A DNA stretch of 64,000 nt from Streptomyces sp. HmicA12. GTDB lineage: Bacteria > Actinomycetota > Actinomycetes > Streptomycetales > Streptomycetaceae. The translations under genes and the position numbers were made by a program. Shown here piece after piece: positions 51,303-62,375 of the stretch (the first letter of the stretch is position 1; each line of letters begins with the position of its first letter). The stretch spans positions 20,186 to 84,185 of the forward strand of contig NZ_KB891807.1 in NCBI RefSeq assembly GCF_000373565.1, written 5' to 3'. Below the pieces are notes generated by a model. The model was not told where the DNA came from. It worked only from the letters and a program-made list of their open reading frames with translations, and did not search any database.

Positions 51303-52817
51303 ATGGCTTCAGGGAATGGGGGCGTTCCAGTGGGCGGCAGCGGCGGCGGCAGCGTGACGAACGCTGAGAAGCGCCCGAACGAACTGCTGAACTCGTGGTT
51401 CATGCGCAGTGGCTGGTCGAAGGGCGAGCTCGCGCGCCAAGTGAACCGGCGGGCACGGCAGTTGGGTGCGAACCACATCTCGACCGACACCTCACGGGTG
51501 CGGCGCTGGCTCGACGGGGAGAACCCGCGCGAGCCGATCCCCAGAATCCTCAGCGAGCTCTTCTCCGAGCGGTTCGGCTGTGTCGTCGCCGTCGAGGACC
51601 TCGGCCTGCGCGCCGCGCACCAGGCCCCCTCCGTGTCCGGCGTGGACCTGCCGTGGACCGGGCCGCAGACCGTCGCCCTCATCGGCGAGTTCTCGCGCAG
51701 CGACCTCATGCTGGCCCGCCGCGGCTTCCTCGGCAGTTCGCTGGCGCTCGCCGCGGGCCCCGCCCTCATCGAGCCCATGCAGCGCTGGCTGGTGCCGACG
51801 CCGGGATCCGGCGCGCAGTCCGCCGCCGAGCCGGAGAGCGCGGCCCAGCGCCGGGGGAACAGGCTCTCGAAGCCGGAGCTGGACCTCCTGGAGTCCACCA
51901 CCGTCATGTTCCGCCAGTGGGACGCCCAGTGCGGTGGCGGCCTGCGCCGCAAGGCGGTCGTCGGCCAACTGCACGAGGTGACCGACCTCCTCCAGGAGCC
52001 GCAGCCCGACTCCACCACGAAGCGCCTGTTCAAGGTCGCCGCCGAACTCGCCGAGCTGGCCGGGTGGATGAGCTACGACGTCGGCCTGCAGCCCACCGCC
52101 CAGAAGTACTTCGTGCTCGCGCTCCACGCCGCCAAGGAAGCGGGCGACAAGCCGCTGGGCTCGTACGTTCTCAGCAGCATGACCCGCCAGATGATCCATC
52201 TCGGCCGCCCCGAGGACGCGTTGGAGCTCATCCACCTCGCCCAGTACGGCAGCCGCGACTGCGCCAGCCCGCGCACCCAGTCCATGCTGTATGCGATGGA
52301 GGCCCGCGCGTACGCGAACATGGGGCAGCCGGGCAAGTGCAAGCGCGCCGTGCGGATGGCGGAGGACACCTTCACCGACGCCGATGACTGGGACGAGCCG
52401 GACCCCGACTGGATCCGCTTCTTCTCCGAGGCCGAACTGCACGGCGAGAACAGCCACTCGTTCCGCGATCTCGCCTATGTCGCCGGCCGCAGCCCGGCCT
52501 ACGCGTCGATGGCCGAGCCGCTGATGCGCCGCGCCGTCGACCTGTTCGGGAAGGACGCCGAGCACCAGCGTTCGTACGCACTGAACCTGATCGGCATGGC
52601 CACCGTGCACCTCCTCCAGAAGGAGCCCGAGCAGGCCACCGTGATGGCCACGGAGGCACTCGGCATCGCCCGGAAGGTGCGCTCGGAGCGGGTCAACACC
52701 CGTATCCGCAAGACCGTGGACACCGCGGTCCGCGACTTCGGCGACCTCGCCGAGGTGATCGATCTGACCGACCAACTCGCCGTCCATCTGCCCGAGACCG
52801 CCGAAACCGCGGTCTGA
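51303..52817 (+). CDS. nsdA: Developmental regulator NsdA
   Basis: 504-residue TPR-type protein matching NsdA, a negative regulator of sporulation and antibiotic production in Streptomyces. It has a short Gly-rich start, a helix-turn-helix-like segment (WSKGELARQVNRRARQLG, HISTDTSRVRRWLDGENPREP), then TPR-like helices (AAELAELAGWMSYDVGLQPTAQKYFVLALHAAKEAGD, RPEDALELIHLAQYGSRDC, AMEARAYANMGQPGKCKRAVRMAEDTF) to the end. Its mode of action is unresolved; binding of DNA or a peptide is inferred. ATG at 51303 has only a weak ribosome site. Confidence 0.95.
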   Translation: MASGNGGVPVGGSGGGSVTNAEKRPNELLNSWFMRSGWSKGELARQVNRRARQLGANHISTDTSRVRRWLDGENPREPIPRILSELFSERFGCVVAVEDLGLRAAHQAPSVSGVDLPWTGPQTVALIGEFSRSDLMLARRGFLGSSLALAAGPALIEPMQRWLVPTPGSGAQSAAEPESAAQRRGNRLSKPELDLLESTTVMFRQWDAQCGGGLRRKAVVGQLHEVTDLLQEPQPDSTTKRLFKVAAELAELAGWMSYDVGLQPTAQKYFVLALHAAKEAGDKPLGSYVLSSMTRQMIHLGRPEDALELIHLAQYGSRDCASPRTQSMLYAMEARAYANMGQPGKCKRAVRMAEDTFTDADDWDEPDPDWIRFFSEAELHGENSHSFRDLAYVAGRSPAYASMAEPLMRRAVDLFGKDAEHQRSYALNLIGMATVHLLQKEPEQATVMATEALGIARKVRSERVNTRIRKTVDTAVRDFGDLAEVIDLTDQLAVHLPETAETAV

Positions 52818-53023
52818 GCACCCGGAGCAACACCCACAGAACCCCGGCCGCGGCCGACCGTCCCGAAACAGCCCGACTCGGCTCCCCCACGCCAGGTCAT
52901 CAGGGACGGACGACCGCGGCCGGCTGCTTGTCCGGTGATCACCGTGCTTCGGTTGCGTCACGATAACGATCGGCGGACCCGTCATCCGGCAGTTCATGGA
53001 CGCGTAACACCCACCGGCTCTTC

Positions 53024-53061
53024 GTCACTGCGGCGAAACATCGAGGGGCACCCACGGAAAC
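53024..53061 (+). promoter_or_regulatory. GlnR boxes upstream of amtB
   Basis: GTCAC (53024-53028), six bases, then GAAAC (53035-53039) fits the GlnR consensus gTnAc-n6-GaAAc exactly. A second, weaker pair GGCAC (53047-53051)-n5-GAAAC (53057-53061) follows, and GTAAC at 53004-53008 may be a further half site. They lie about 100-135 bases before amtB, whose operon GlnR activates under nitrogen limitation in Streptomyces. Confidence 0.7.
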
Positions 53062-53159
53062 CGCGCTGCGCCAATCTCATGGCGCATAACCGGCCCACCC
53101 CTCATGCCCGACTTCAGGCTTCGCCCGCACGGGGCCGTACCGACGACGAGGAGACGCCG

Positions 53160-54508
<1,349 letters not shown>

Positions 54509-54512
<4 letters not shown>

Positions 54513-54847
54513 AGCTCATCACCGCGGTCGTCAAGCCGCACCGGCTCGACGAGATCAAGGAAGCCCTCCAGGCCTTCGGCGTCCAGGGCCTGACCGTGAC
54601 CGAGGCCAGCGGCTACGGCCGCCAGCGCGGACACACCGAGGTCTACCGTGGAGCGGAGTACACCGTCGACCTGGTACCCAAGATCCGGGTCGAGGTCCTG
54701 GTCGAGGACGACGACGCCGAGCAGCTGATCGACGTCGTCGTGAAGGCGGCGCGCACCGGCAAGATCGGTGACGGCAAGGTCTGGGCGGTTCCCGTCGAGA
54801 CGGCCGTACGGGTCAGGACCGGCGAGCGCGGACCGGACGCGCTGTAA
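54509..54847 (+). CDS. glnK: PII signal-transduction protein GlnK
   Basis: PII protein of 112 residues reporting nitrogen and energy status. The T-loop carries Tyr51 (YRGAEYTVD), the residue adenylylated by GlnD in actinobacteria. B-loop TGKIGDGKVWAVPVE and conserved VKPHRLDEIKEAL are intact. Start overlaps amtB by 4 bp (ATGA); glnD follows 33 bp later. GlnK binds and blocks AmtB when nitrogen is ample. Confidence 0.97.
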
Positions 54848-54880
54848 CCGAACTGGCCTGCAAAGGACGGGAGTCGCTGG

Positions 54881-57328
54881 GTGACGAGTGTGAACGACGT
54901 ACGGACCGAGACAGAGGATCCCGGACCCAGCGGCTACGCGGCGGCCCGGCTGCGCCTCCTCCAAGAGGAGGCGCGGTCCGGGCCGCCGCGCCGTTCCGCC
55001 CTGGCGGACCTCACCGACGACTGGCTCACGGAGCTGTTCGGCCGGGGCGCGCAGGGCGTCTCGCTGGTGGCCGTCGGCGGCTACGGACGCGGTGAACTCT
55101 CCCCGCGCAGCGACCTCGACCTGCTCCTGCTGCACGACGGCAGCGCCGACCCGGGCGAGATCGCGGCCCTCGCCGACCGCATCTGGTACCCGGTCTGGGA
55201 CCTGGGGCTCGCCCTCGACCACTCGGTGCGCACACCCGCGGAGGCCCGCAAGACCGCGGGCGACGACCTCAAGGTGCACCTCGGCCTGCTCGACGCCCGG
55301 CACATCGCCGGTGACCTCGGCCTGACGGCCGGGCTGCGCACCGCGATCCTCGCGGACTGGCGCAACCAGGCGCCCAAGCGGCTCCCGGAACTGCGCGAGA
55401 TGTGCGAGGAGCGGGCCGAGCGGCAGGGCGAGCTGCAGTACCTGCTCGAACCCGACCTGAAAGAAGCGCGGGGCGGTCTGCGCGACGCGACCGCGCTGCG
55501 GGCCGTCGCCGCGTCGTGGCTGGCGGACGCGCCGCGCGAGGGCCTCGACGACGCCCGCCGCCGGCTCCTCGACGTGCGCGACGCCCTGCATCTGACGACC
55601 GGTCGCGCCACGGACCGCCTCGCCCTGCAGGAGCAGGACCAGGTGGCCGCGGAACTCGGCCTGCTGGACGCCGATACGTTGCTGCGCCAGGTCTACGAGG
55701 CCGCGCGCACCATCTCGTACGCCAGTGACGTCACCTGGCGCGAGGTCGGCCGGGTCCTCAAGTCCCGTTCGGTGCGGCCCAAGCTGCGGGCCATGCTCGG
55801 CGGCGGCAAGCAGGCCCCCGTGGAGCGCTCCCCGCTCGCCGAGGGCGTCGTCGAGATGGACGGCGAGGCCGTGCTGGCCCGCGCCGCCAAGCCCGAGCGG
55901 GACCCGGTCCTGCCGCTGCGCGCCGCCGCCGCTGCCGCCCAGGCCGGGCTGCCGCTGTCGCTGCACGCGGTGCGCCGGATGGCCGCCGCGGCCCGGCCGC
56001 TGCCCACGCCCTGGCCCGCCGAGGCGCGCGAACAGCTGGTGACGCTGCTCGGCGCCGGGCGCACGACCGTCGACGTCTGGGAGGCGCTGGAGGCCGAAGG
56101 GCTGATCACGCGACTCCTTCCGGACTGGGAGCGGGTGCGCTGCCGGCCGCAGCGCAACGCCGTGCACACCTGGACCGTGGACCGCCACCTCGTCGAGACG
56201 GCCGTACAGGCGAGTGAGCTGACGCGCCGGGTGGGCCGCCCCGACCTGCTGCTCGTGGCCGCCCTGCTGCACGACATCGGCAAGGGCTGGCCGGGCGACC
56301 ACTCGGTCGCGGGGGAGATCATCACCCGGGACGTGGCCGCGCGGATCGGCTTCGACCGCACCGACGTCGCGGTGCTCGCCTCGCTCGTACGCCACCACCT
56401 GCTGCTCATCGAGACGGCGACGCGACGCGACCTGGAGGACCCGGCGACCGTCCGGGCCGTCGCCGACGCGGTCGGTTCGGTGGGCACCCTCGAGCTGCTG
56501 CACGCGCTCACGGAGGCGGACGCGCTGGCGACGGGGCCCGCGGCCTGGTCTTCCTGGCGCGGGTCCCTCGTCGCCGACCTGGTCAAGCGGGTCTCCGCGG
56601 TGCTCGCCGGGGACGAGCCCGTCGACGAAGAGACCGCTGCCGCCGCCGAGCCCACCGCCGAGCAGGAGCGGCTGTCGGTGGAGGCGTTCCGCACCGGCGG
56701 GCCCGTGCTGTCCCTGCGCGCGCAGACCGAGGCGGTGGGCACGGCCGACGGACCCGAGCCGCTCGGCGTGGAACTCCTCATCGCCGTACCCGACCAGCCG
56801 GGCGTACTGCCCGCCGTCGCCGGGGTGCTCGCCATGCACCGGCTCACGGTGCGCACGGCCGAGCTGCGTTCGCTGTCGTTGCCGGAAGGCGTCGAGGGGT
56901 CTGTCCTGCTGCTGAACTGGCGGGTCGCCGCAGAGTACGGCTCCCTGCCGCAGGCCGCCCGGCTGCGCGCCGATCTCGTACGCGCACTCGACGGGTCGCT
57001 CGACATCGCCGCCCGGCTCGCCGAGCGGGACGCGGCCTACCCGCGGCGGCGCGGCGTCGTGGCGCCGCCGGCCCGGGTGTCCCTCGCGTCGGCCGGGTCC
57101 CGGCTCGCGACCGTGATCGAGGTACGCGCCCAGGACGCCCCGGGGCTGCTGTACCGGATCGGGCACGCGCTGGAGGCCTCCGGCGTGCGGATGCGCTCCG
57201 CGCATGTCTCCACGCTGGGTGCCAACGCCGTCGACGCGTTCTATGTCACGGGTCTTGACGGGGCGCCGCTGCCCTCCGAGGAGGCGGTGTCGGTGGCCAA
57301 GGGGCTGGAGGGGGCGCTCCGGGCATAG
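54881..57328 (+). CDS. glnD: PII nucleotidyltransferase GlnD
   Basis: GlnD of 815 residues, modifying GlnK on Tyr51 (adenylylation in actinobacteria, uridylylation in enterobacteria) and removing the group. Nucleotidyltransferase motif GGYGRGELSPRSDLDLLL (about 65-82), HD-domain hydrolase with HDIGKG (about 461), and two C-terminal ACT domains (about 630 and 745) that sense glutamine. GTG at 54881 with GGGAG seven bases upstream. It is the third gene of the amtB-glnK-glnD operon. Confidence 0.95.
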   Translation: MTSVNDVRTETEDPGPSGYAAARLRLLQEEARSGPPRRSALADLTDDWLTELFGRGAQGVSLVAVGGYGRGELSPRSDLDLLLLHDGSADPGEIAALADRIWYPVWDLGLALDHSVRTPAEARKTAGDDLKVHLGLLDARHIAGDLGLTAGLRTAILADWRNQAPKRLPELREMCEERAERQGELQYLLEPDLKEARGGLRDATALRAVAASWLADAPREGLDDARRRLLDVRDALHLTTGRATDRLALQEQDQVAAELGLLDADTLLRQVYEAARTISYASDVTWREVGRVLKSRSVRPKLRAMLGGGKQAPVERSPLAEGVVEMDGEAVLARAAKPERDPVLPLRAAAAAAQAGLPLSLHAVRRMAAAARPLPTPWPAEAREQLVTLLGAGRTTVDVWEALEAEGLITRLLPDWERVRCRPQRNAVHTWTVDRHLVETAVQASELTRRVGRPDLLLVAALLHDIGKGWPGDHSVAGEIITRDVAARIGFDRTDVAVLASLVRHHLLLIETATRRDLEDPATVRAVADAVGSVGTLELLHALTEADALATGPAAWSSWRGSLVADLVKRVSAVLAGDEPVDEETAAAAEPTAEQERLSVEAFRTGGPVLSLRAQTEAVGTADGPEPLGVELLIAVPDQPGVLPAVAGVLAMHRLTVRTAELRSLSLPEGVEGSVLLLNWRVAAEYGSLPQAARLRADLVRALDGSLDIAARLAERDAAYPRRRGVVAPPARVSLASAGSRLATVIEVRAQDAPGLLYRIGHALEASGVRMRSAHVSTLGANAVDAFYVTGLDGAPLPSEEAVSVAKGLEGALRA

Positions 57329-57509
57329 GGCGCCTTCTCGACACGGGGTTGGCGGAGTTCGGCGTGTGCGGCTCGTGGTGGGTTGCGCGCGCAGTTCCCC
57401 GCGCCCCTGGCGGCGCTTCGGACCGGGCCGCTGACCACGCCCCCTCGGCCCGATACCCTGGAGGGCGACCTGTCCGTACCGCCCACCGACCCGAGGATTC
57501 GCGACCGCC

Positions 57510-59066
57510 GTGTTCGACACTCTTTCCGATCGCCTCGCAGCGACATTCAAGAACCTCCGCGGCAAAGGCCGGCTGAGCGAAGCGGACATCGACGCCACGG
57601 CCCGCGAGATCCGCATCGCGCTGCTCGAGGCCGACGTCGCCCTTCCGGTCGTCCGCGCCTTCATCAAGCAGATCAAGGAGCGCGCGGCCGGCGTCGAGGT
57701 CTCCCAGGCCCTCAACCCGGCCCAGCAGGTCATCAAGATCGTCAACGAGGAGCTCATCGGCATCCTCGGTGGCGAGACCCGCCGCCTGCGCTTCGCCAAG
57801 ACCGGCCCGACCGTGATCATGCTCGCGGGTCTGCAGGGTGCCGGTAAGACGACCCTGGCCGGAAAGCTGGGCCAGTGGCTCAAGGGCCAGGGCCACTCGC
57901 CGCTGCTCGTCGCCTGTGACCTCCAGCGCCCGAACGCCGTGAACCAGCTGAGCGTCGTCGCCGAGCGCGCCGGCGTCGGCATCTACGCCCCCGAGCCGGG
58001 CAACGGCGTGGGCGACCCGGTCCAGGTCGCCAAGGACTCCATCGAGTACGCCAAGACCAAGGTGTACGACGTGGTCATCGTCGACACCGCCGGCCGTCTC
58101 GGTATCGACCAGGAACTGATGCAGCAGGCCGCGGACATCCGCGACGCGGTCTCGCCCGACGAGGTCCTCTTCGTCGTCGACGCCATGATCGGTCAGGACG
58201 CGGTCAACACGGCCGAGGCGTTCCGCGACGGCGTCGGCTTCGACGGTGTCGTGCTCTCGAAGCTCGACGGCGACGCCCGTGGTGGTGCGGCGCTCTCCAT
58301 CGCGCACGTCACCGGCCGCCAGATCATGTTCGCCTCGAACGGCGAGAAGCTGGACGAATTCGACGCGTTCCACCCGGACCGCATGGCGTCCCGCATCCTC
58401 GGCATGGGCGACATGCTCACGCTGATCGAGAAGGCCGAGCAGACCTTCTCGCAGCAAGAGGCCGAGAAGATGGCCTCCAAGCTGGCCTCCAAGAAGGGCC
58501 AGGACTTCACGCTCGACGACTTCCTGGCTCAGATGGAGCAGGTCAGGAAGATGGGGTCGATCTCGAAGCTGCTCGGGATGCTCCCCGGCATGAACCAGAT
58601 CAAGGACCAGATCAACAACCTCGACGAGCGTGACGTCGACCGCACGGCCGCCATCATCAAGTCGATGACCCCGGCCGAGCGCGCCGACGCCACGATCATC
58701 AACGGCTCGCGCCGTGCCCGTATCGCCAAGGGTTCCGGTGTCGAGGTCAGCGCGGTCAAGAACCTGGTCGAGCGGTTCTTCGAGGCCCGCAAGATGATGT
58801 CCCGCATGGCCCAGGGCGGCGGAATGCCGGGGATGCCCGGGATGCCGGGCATGGGCGGCGGCGCCGGCCGGACGAAGAAGCAGCCGAAGAAGGCCAAGGG
58901 CAAGCAGCGCTCCGGCAACCCGATGAAGCGCAAGCAGCAGGAGCAGGAGGAGGCCGCACGGCGCGCGGCCGCCGCCGAGTCGGGCGGCGCGCTCGGCCTG
59001 CCCGGCGCGGGCCAGGCGGCCAAGGACTTCGAGCTCCCCGACGAGTTCAAGAAGTTCATGGGCTGA
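57510..59066 (+). CDS. ffh: Signal recognition particle protein Ffh
   Basis: SRP54 homologue of 518 residues that binds signal sequences and 4.5S RNA. N domain, G domain with P-loop GLQGAGKTTLAGK (about 107-119), DTAGRLGID and GVVLSKLDGDARGG; M domain from about 300 containing methionine-rich helices (RKMGSISKLLGMLPGMNQIK, RARIAKGSGVEV). The tail is basic with GMPGMPGMPGM repeats. The GTG at 57510 is the family start (MFDTLSDRLAATFKNLRGKG). Its partner receptor FtsY is also in this window. Confidence 0.97.
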   Translation: MFDTLSDRLAATFKNLRGKGRLSEADIDATAREIRIALLEADVALPVVRAFIKQIKERAAGVEVSQALNPAQQVIKIVNEELIGILGGETRRLRFAKTGPTVIMLAGLQGAGKTTLAGKLGQWLKGQGHSPLLVACDLQRPNAVNQLSVVAERAGVGIYAPEPGNGVGDPVQVAKDSIEYAKTKVYDVVIVDTAGRLGIDQELMQQAADIRDAVSPDEVLFVVDAMIGQDAVNTAEAFRDGVGFDGVVLSKLDGDARGGAALSIAHVTGRQIMFASNGEKLDEFDAFHPDRMASRILGMGDMLTLIEKAEQTFSQQEAEKMASKLASKKGQDFTLDDFLAQMEQVRKMGSISKLLGMLPGMNQIKDQINNLDERDVDRTAAIIKSMTPAERADATIINGSRRARIAKGSGVEVSAVKNLVERFFEARKMMSRMAQGGGMPGMPGMPGMGGGAGRTKKQPKKAKGKQRSGNPMKRKQQEQEEAARRAAAAESGGALGLPGAGQAAKDFELPDEFKKFMG

Positions 59067-59086
59067 CCTGCCGTTCTACGCGGATG

Positions 59087-59119
59087 AAGGGCCCGGAACC
59101 GGAGAGGTTCCGGGCCCTT
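59087..59119 (+). terminator. Terminator after ffh
   Basis: 14-bp stem AAGGGCCCGGAACC (59087-59100) with 59106-59119 and loop ggaga, 20 bases after the ffh stop. Confidence 0.85.
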
Positions 59120-59218
59120 CGCGCTGCTCCGCGTGCTGCTCCTCCCAGGTGGCAGGCCCGACCGATCTGTGCGCTGATGGGCCCAAGGACCATGGGTAGT
59201 CGGCAGGAGGACAGAGGC

Positions 59219-61162
59219 GTGGCGAACCCCGTACCCCCGCGCGATCGGACCGATCAGCCCTGGCGCTCGGAGGGTGCTCCGCCCCCACCGCCTCCGCAGG
59301 CACCCAAGCGGAAGATGCCCGGTGGCTGGGGCGGCCTCATCCTGACGGCGCTGGTCGTCTACCTCATCGCCAATCTGGTCCTGTCCTTCTTCAACCAGGG
59401 CGATGAGCCGACGATCTCGTACACCGAGTTCAGCAAGCAGGTCGCCAACGACAACGTCACCAAGATCTACGCCAAGGGCGACGCGATCCAGGGCCAGCTC
59501 AAGAAGGAGCAGCCCACCCCGGACGACAGCGACACCCGGAGCAAGAACTACACGAAGTTCACGACGCAGCGCCCCTCCTTCGCGGACGACGACCTCTGGT
59601 CGAACCTGGAGAAGCACGACGTCACGGTGACCGCCGAACCGGTCGTCCAGGAACGCAGTTTCCTGTCGAACCTGCTCATCTCGCTCGCCCCGATGCTGCT
59701 CCTCGTCGTGCTGTGGATCTTCATCGCGCGCCGTATGAGTCAGGGCATGGGCGGTGGCGCGGGCGGCATGCTCGGCCGTAAACAGCCGCCGAAACCCGTC
59801 GAGTTGGAGCCCGGCAAGAAGCGCACCACGTTCGCGGACGTGGCCGGCATCGACGAGGTCGAGGGCGAACTCAACGACGTCGTCGACTTCCTCAAGAACC
59901 CCGACGAGTACCGCGAGATGGGTGCCAAGATGCCGCGCGGCGTGCTCCTCGCGGGCCCGCCGGGAACCGGTAAGACGCTGCTCGCGCGGGCGGTGGCGGG
60001 GGAGGCGGGCGTCCCGTTCTTCTCGGCCTCGGCCTCCGAGTTCATCGAGATGATCGTCGGCGTCGGCGCCTCGCGCGTACGGGAACTCTTCGCCGAGGCC
60101 CGCAAGGTCGCTCCCTCGATCATCTTCATCGACGAGATCGACACCATCGGCCGCGCCCGCGGCGGCGGCTCCGGCATGGGCGGCCACGACGAGCGCGAAC
60201 AGACCCTGAACCAGATCCTGACCGAGATGGACGGCTTCTCCGGCTCCGAGGGCGTCATCGTCATCGCCGCCACCAACCGCAGCGACGTCCTCGACCCGGC
60301 CCTGACCCGGCCGGGCCGCTTCGACCGCATCGTCAACGTCTCCCCGCCCGACCGCGGCGGCCGCGAGTCCATCCTCAAGATCCACACCCGGGCGATCCCG
60401 CTCGCCCCGGACGTGGACCTCGCGCAGGTGGCCAGGACGACCCCGGGCATGACCGGCGCCGAACTCTCCAACCTCGCCAACGAGGCCGCCCTCCTCGCGG
60501 TCAAGCGCAAGCAGAAGCAGGTCACACAGACCGACCTCTCCGAGGCCCTGGAGAAGGTCCAGCTGGGCGCGGAGCGGCCCCTGGTGATGCCCGACGAGGA
60601 GCGCCGCCGCACCGCCTTCCACGAGAGCGGGCACGCCCTGCTCGGCATGCTGCAGCCCGGCGCCGACCCGGTCCGCAAGATCACGATCGTGCCGCGCGGC
60701 CGCGCCCTCGGCGTCACGCTGTCCACCCCGGACTCCGACAAGTACGCGTACACGGAGGAGTACCTGCGCGGCCGCATCATCGGCGCACTCGGCGGTATGG
60801 CGGCCGAGCAGGTCGTCTACGGGGTCATCACCACCGGTGCCGAGAACGACCTCGAACAGGTCACCAACATCGCCCGCGGCATGGTCGCCCGCTGGGGCAT
60901 GAGCGAGAAGGTCGGCCGCCTCTCGGCACTGCCGAACGACGCCCAGCAGGCGTACGGGCTCTCCGCCGCCCCCGACACCCTGGACACGATCGACGGCGAG
61001 ATGCGCCGCATCGTGGACGAGTGCTACGAGGAGGCGTGCCGCAAGCTGCGTGAGAACCGCGACAAGCTGGACGCGCTGGCCAACGCGCTCATGGAGAACG
61101 AGACCCTGGAGGAAGCGGACGCCTACAGGGTCGCCGGAATCACCCGGCTCACCAAGGAGTGA
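59219..61162 (+). CDS. ftsH: Membrane AAA+ zinc metalloprotease FtsH
   Basis: FtsH-type protease of 647 residues degrading membrane and regulatory proteins. It has a proline-rich start, two membrane segments (about 37-57 and 150-172), a periplasmic part, an AAA+ module with Walker A GPPGTGKT (about 246) and Walker B IIFIDEIDTIG, and the zinc site HESGH (about 467-471) with a distal Asp region. The GTG at 59219 has AGGAGG eight bases upstream. It ends with ordinary C-terminal helices; convergent with the methyltransferase gene. Confidence 0.95.
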   Translation: MANPVPPRDRTDQPWRSEGAPPPPPPQAPKRKMPGGWGGLILTALVVYLIANLVLSFFNQGDEPTISYTEFSKQVANDNVTKIYAKGDAIQGQLKKEQPTPDDSDTRSKNYTKFTTQRPSFADDDLWSNLEKHDVTVTAEPVVQERSFLSNLLISLAPMLLLVVLWIFIARRMSQGMGGGAGGMLGRKQPPKPVELEPGKKRTTFADVAGIDEVEGELNDVVDFLKNPDEYREMGAKMPRGVLLAGPPGTGKTLLARAVAGEAGVPFFSASASEFIEMIVGVGASRVRELFAEARKVAPSIIFIDEIDTIGRARGGGSGMGGHDEREQTLNQILTEMDGFSGSEGVIVIAATNRSDVLDPALTRPGRFDRIVNVSPPDRGGRESILKIHTRAIPLAPDVDLAQVARTTPGMTGAELSNLANEAALLAVKRKQKQVTQTDLSEALEKVQLGAERPLVMPDEERRRTAFHESGHALLGMLQPGADPVRKITIVPRGRALGVTLSTPDSDKYAYTEEYLRGRIIGALGGMAAEQVVYGVITTGAENDLEQVTNIARGMVARWGMSEKVGRLSALPNDAQQAYGLSAAPDTLDTIDGEMRRIVDECYEEACRKLRENRDKLDALANALMENETLEEADAYRVAGITRLTKE

Positions 61163-61228
61163 CCTATAGGCGGCTCACGCCTATAGGTGACCTACGCCTA
61201 TGTGTTACCTACGCCTACAGGTGACCTG
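61163..61228. repeat. Palindrome array between ftsH and the methyltransferase gene
   Basis: CCTATAGGCG (61163-61172) and CGCCTATAGG (61178-61187) form a perfect 10-bp hairpin just after ftsH. It runs into 17-bp direct units GTGACCTACGCCTATGT (61187-61203) and GTTACCTACGCCTACAG (61204-61220), then GTGACCTG. Two 11-base palindromes, TAGGTGACCTA (61184-61194) and CAGGTGACCTG (61218-61228), are spaced 34 bases apart, with a half-conserved copy midway at 61201-61211. Confidence 0.75.
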
Positions 61229-61255
61229 GAGACAGGTGTTCGGGCAGATGGGTGC

Positions 61256-62116
61256 TCAGGCGGTACGGGCTATCAAGTACCGGAAGACATTGGGCATCCA
61301 CACCGTGCCGTCCTTGCGCACGTACGGCTGCAGGGCCTCCGTCACCTCCTTGTCGACCTGCGTCGGGTCCGTCGCCCCTACGGCCGCGTCGAACAGTCCG
61401 GTGGAGAGCAGCCCCTTGAGGGCACTCTCCGTGTCCGAGTAGCCGAAGGGGCACGCCACCCGCCCCGAGCCGTCGGGCCGCAGCCCTGCCCGCTGTGCGA
61501 CCTCCTCCAGGTCGTCACGGAGGGCAGGACGCCAACTCCCCGCGCTGCGCAGAGGGTCGGCCAGCTTCGTGGCCACGCGGAGGACGGACGACGTGGCACA
61601 GCGCTCCGGAGGACCCCAGCCGACGAGCACCACGGCGGCACCCCGCTGCGCGAGCGGGGACGCGCTCTGCAGGAGCGCGGAGAGCCCCTGCGAGTCCCCG
61701 GCCGTGCAGCCGATCGGCTGGAAGGCGGTGACGAGGTCGTACGGGAGGGCGTCGAGCGCCGCCACGACGGAGTCGTCGCTGCCGTCCGTGAGCCGGGCCT
61801 TCGCCGGCTCCCGTTCCTCCCGCGCCTCGGGCAGCAGCCGCTCCCGGGCGAGGGCGAGCCGCTCCGGCTCGCCGGACTCCACGCCGGTCACGACCGCGCC
61901 GCGGGACGCCGCCATGAGGAGGGCGAGCCCCGAGCCGCAGCCCAGGCCCAGGACCCGCGTGCCGGTACCGACCTCGAGCCGCTCGTACACGGCTTCGTAG
62001 AGCGGGACCAGCATTCGTTCTTGGATCTCCGCCCAGTCACGCGCGCGTGCGCACAGGTCCGCGCGCGGCACGGGTGCCGCGAGGGGAAGGTGCCGCTGCA
62101 CGAGCGTAGGTGTCAT
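61256..62116 (-). CDS. SAM-dependent methyltransferase
   Basis: Class I methyltransferase of 286 residues. Motif I is VLGLGCGSGLALLMAASRGAVVTGVE; further motif positions include PYDLVTAFQPIG and a GWGPPERCATSSV block. The N-terminus (MTPTLVQRHLPLAAPVPRADL) precedes a WAEIQERMLVPLYEAVYERL helix typical of UbiE-like enzymes. The substrate is unknown. ATG at 62114-62116 with GGGGAA about seven bases upstream. Convergent with ftsH and divergent from proS; it may respond to the adjacent palindrome array, though that array lies beyond its 3' end. Confidence 0.88.
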   Translation of the reverse strand: MTPTLVQRHLPLAAPVPRADLCARARDWAEIQERMLVPLYEAVYERLEVGTGTRVLGLGCGSGLALLMAASRGAVVTGVESGEPERLALARERLLPEAREEREPAKARLTDGSDDSVVAALDALPYDLVTAFQPIGCTAGDSQGLSALLQSASPLAQRGAAVVLVGWGPPERCATSSVLRVATKLADPLRSAGSWRPALRDDLEEVAQRAGLRPDGSGRVACPFGYSDTESALKGLLSTGLFDAAVGATDPTQVDKEVTEALQPYVRKDGTVWMPNVFRYLIARTA

Positions 62117-62375
62117 GGAAAGTTCCCCAATTCGCCGAGAGATGCCGAGAGTTGTCGCCGATGCGTGTGGACCGTGTTCGCGCGCTCCTCGCACTCCCCC
62201 CGTATGCCAGAAAACTCCGCATCGTCCGCCACGTCTAGGGGGTGTCGGGCAGGCGTACGCGCAATGCGCGCATGCACCGTCGTGCGCCCCCCGGAGGTCA
62301 TATGACGGGTGCACGCTGGGCATACGGGCGAAAAGGATTCGGGTGCTCCGCAGCCCGCGCCGTAGCATGCGCGCC

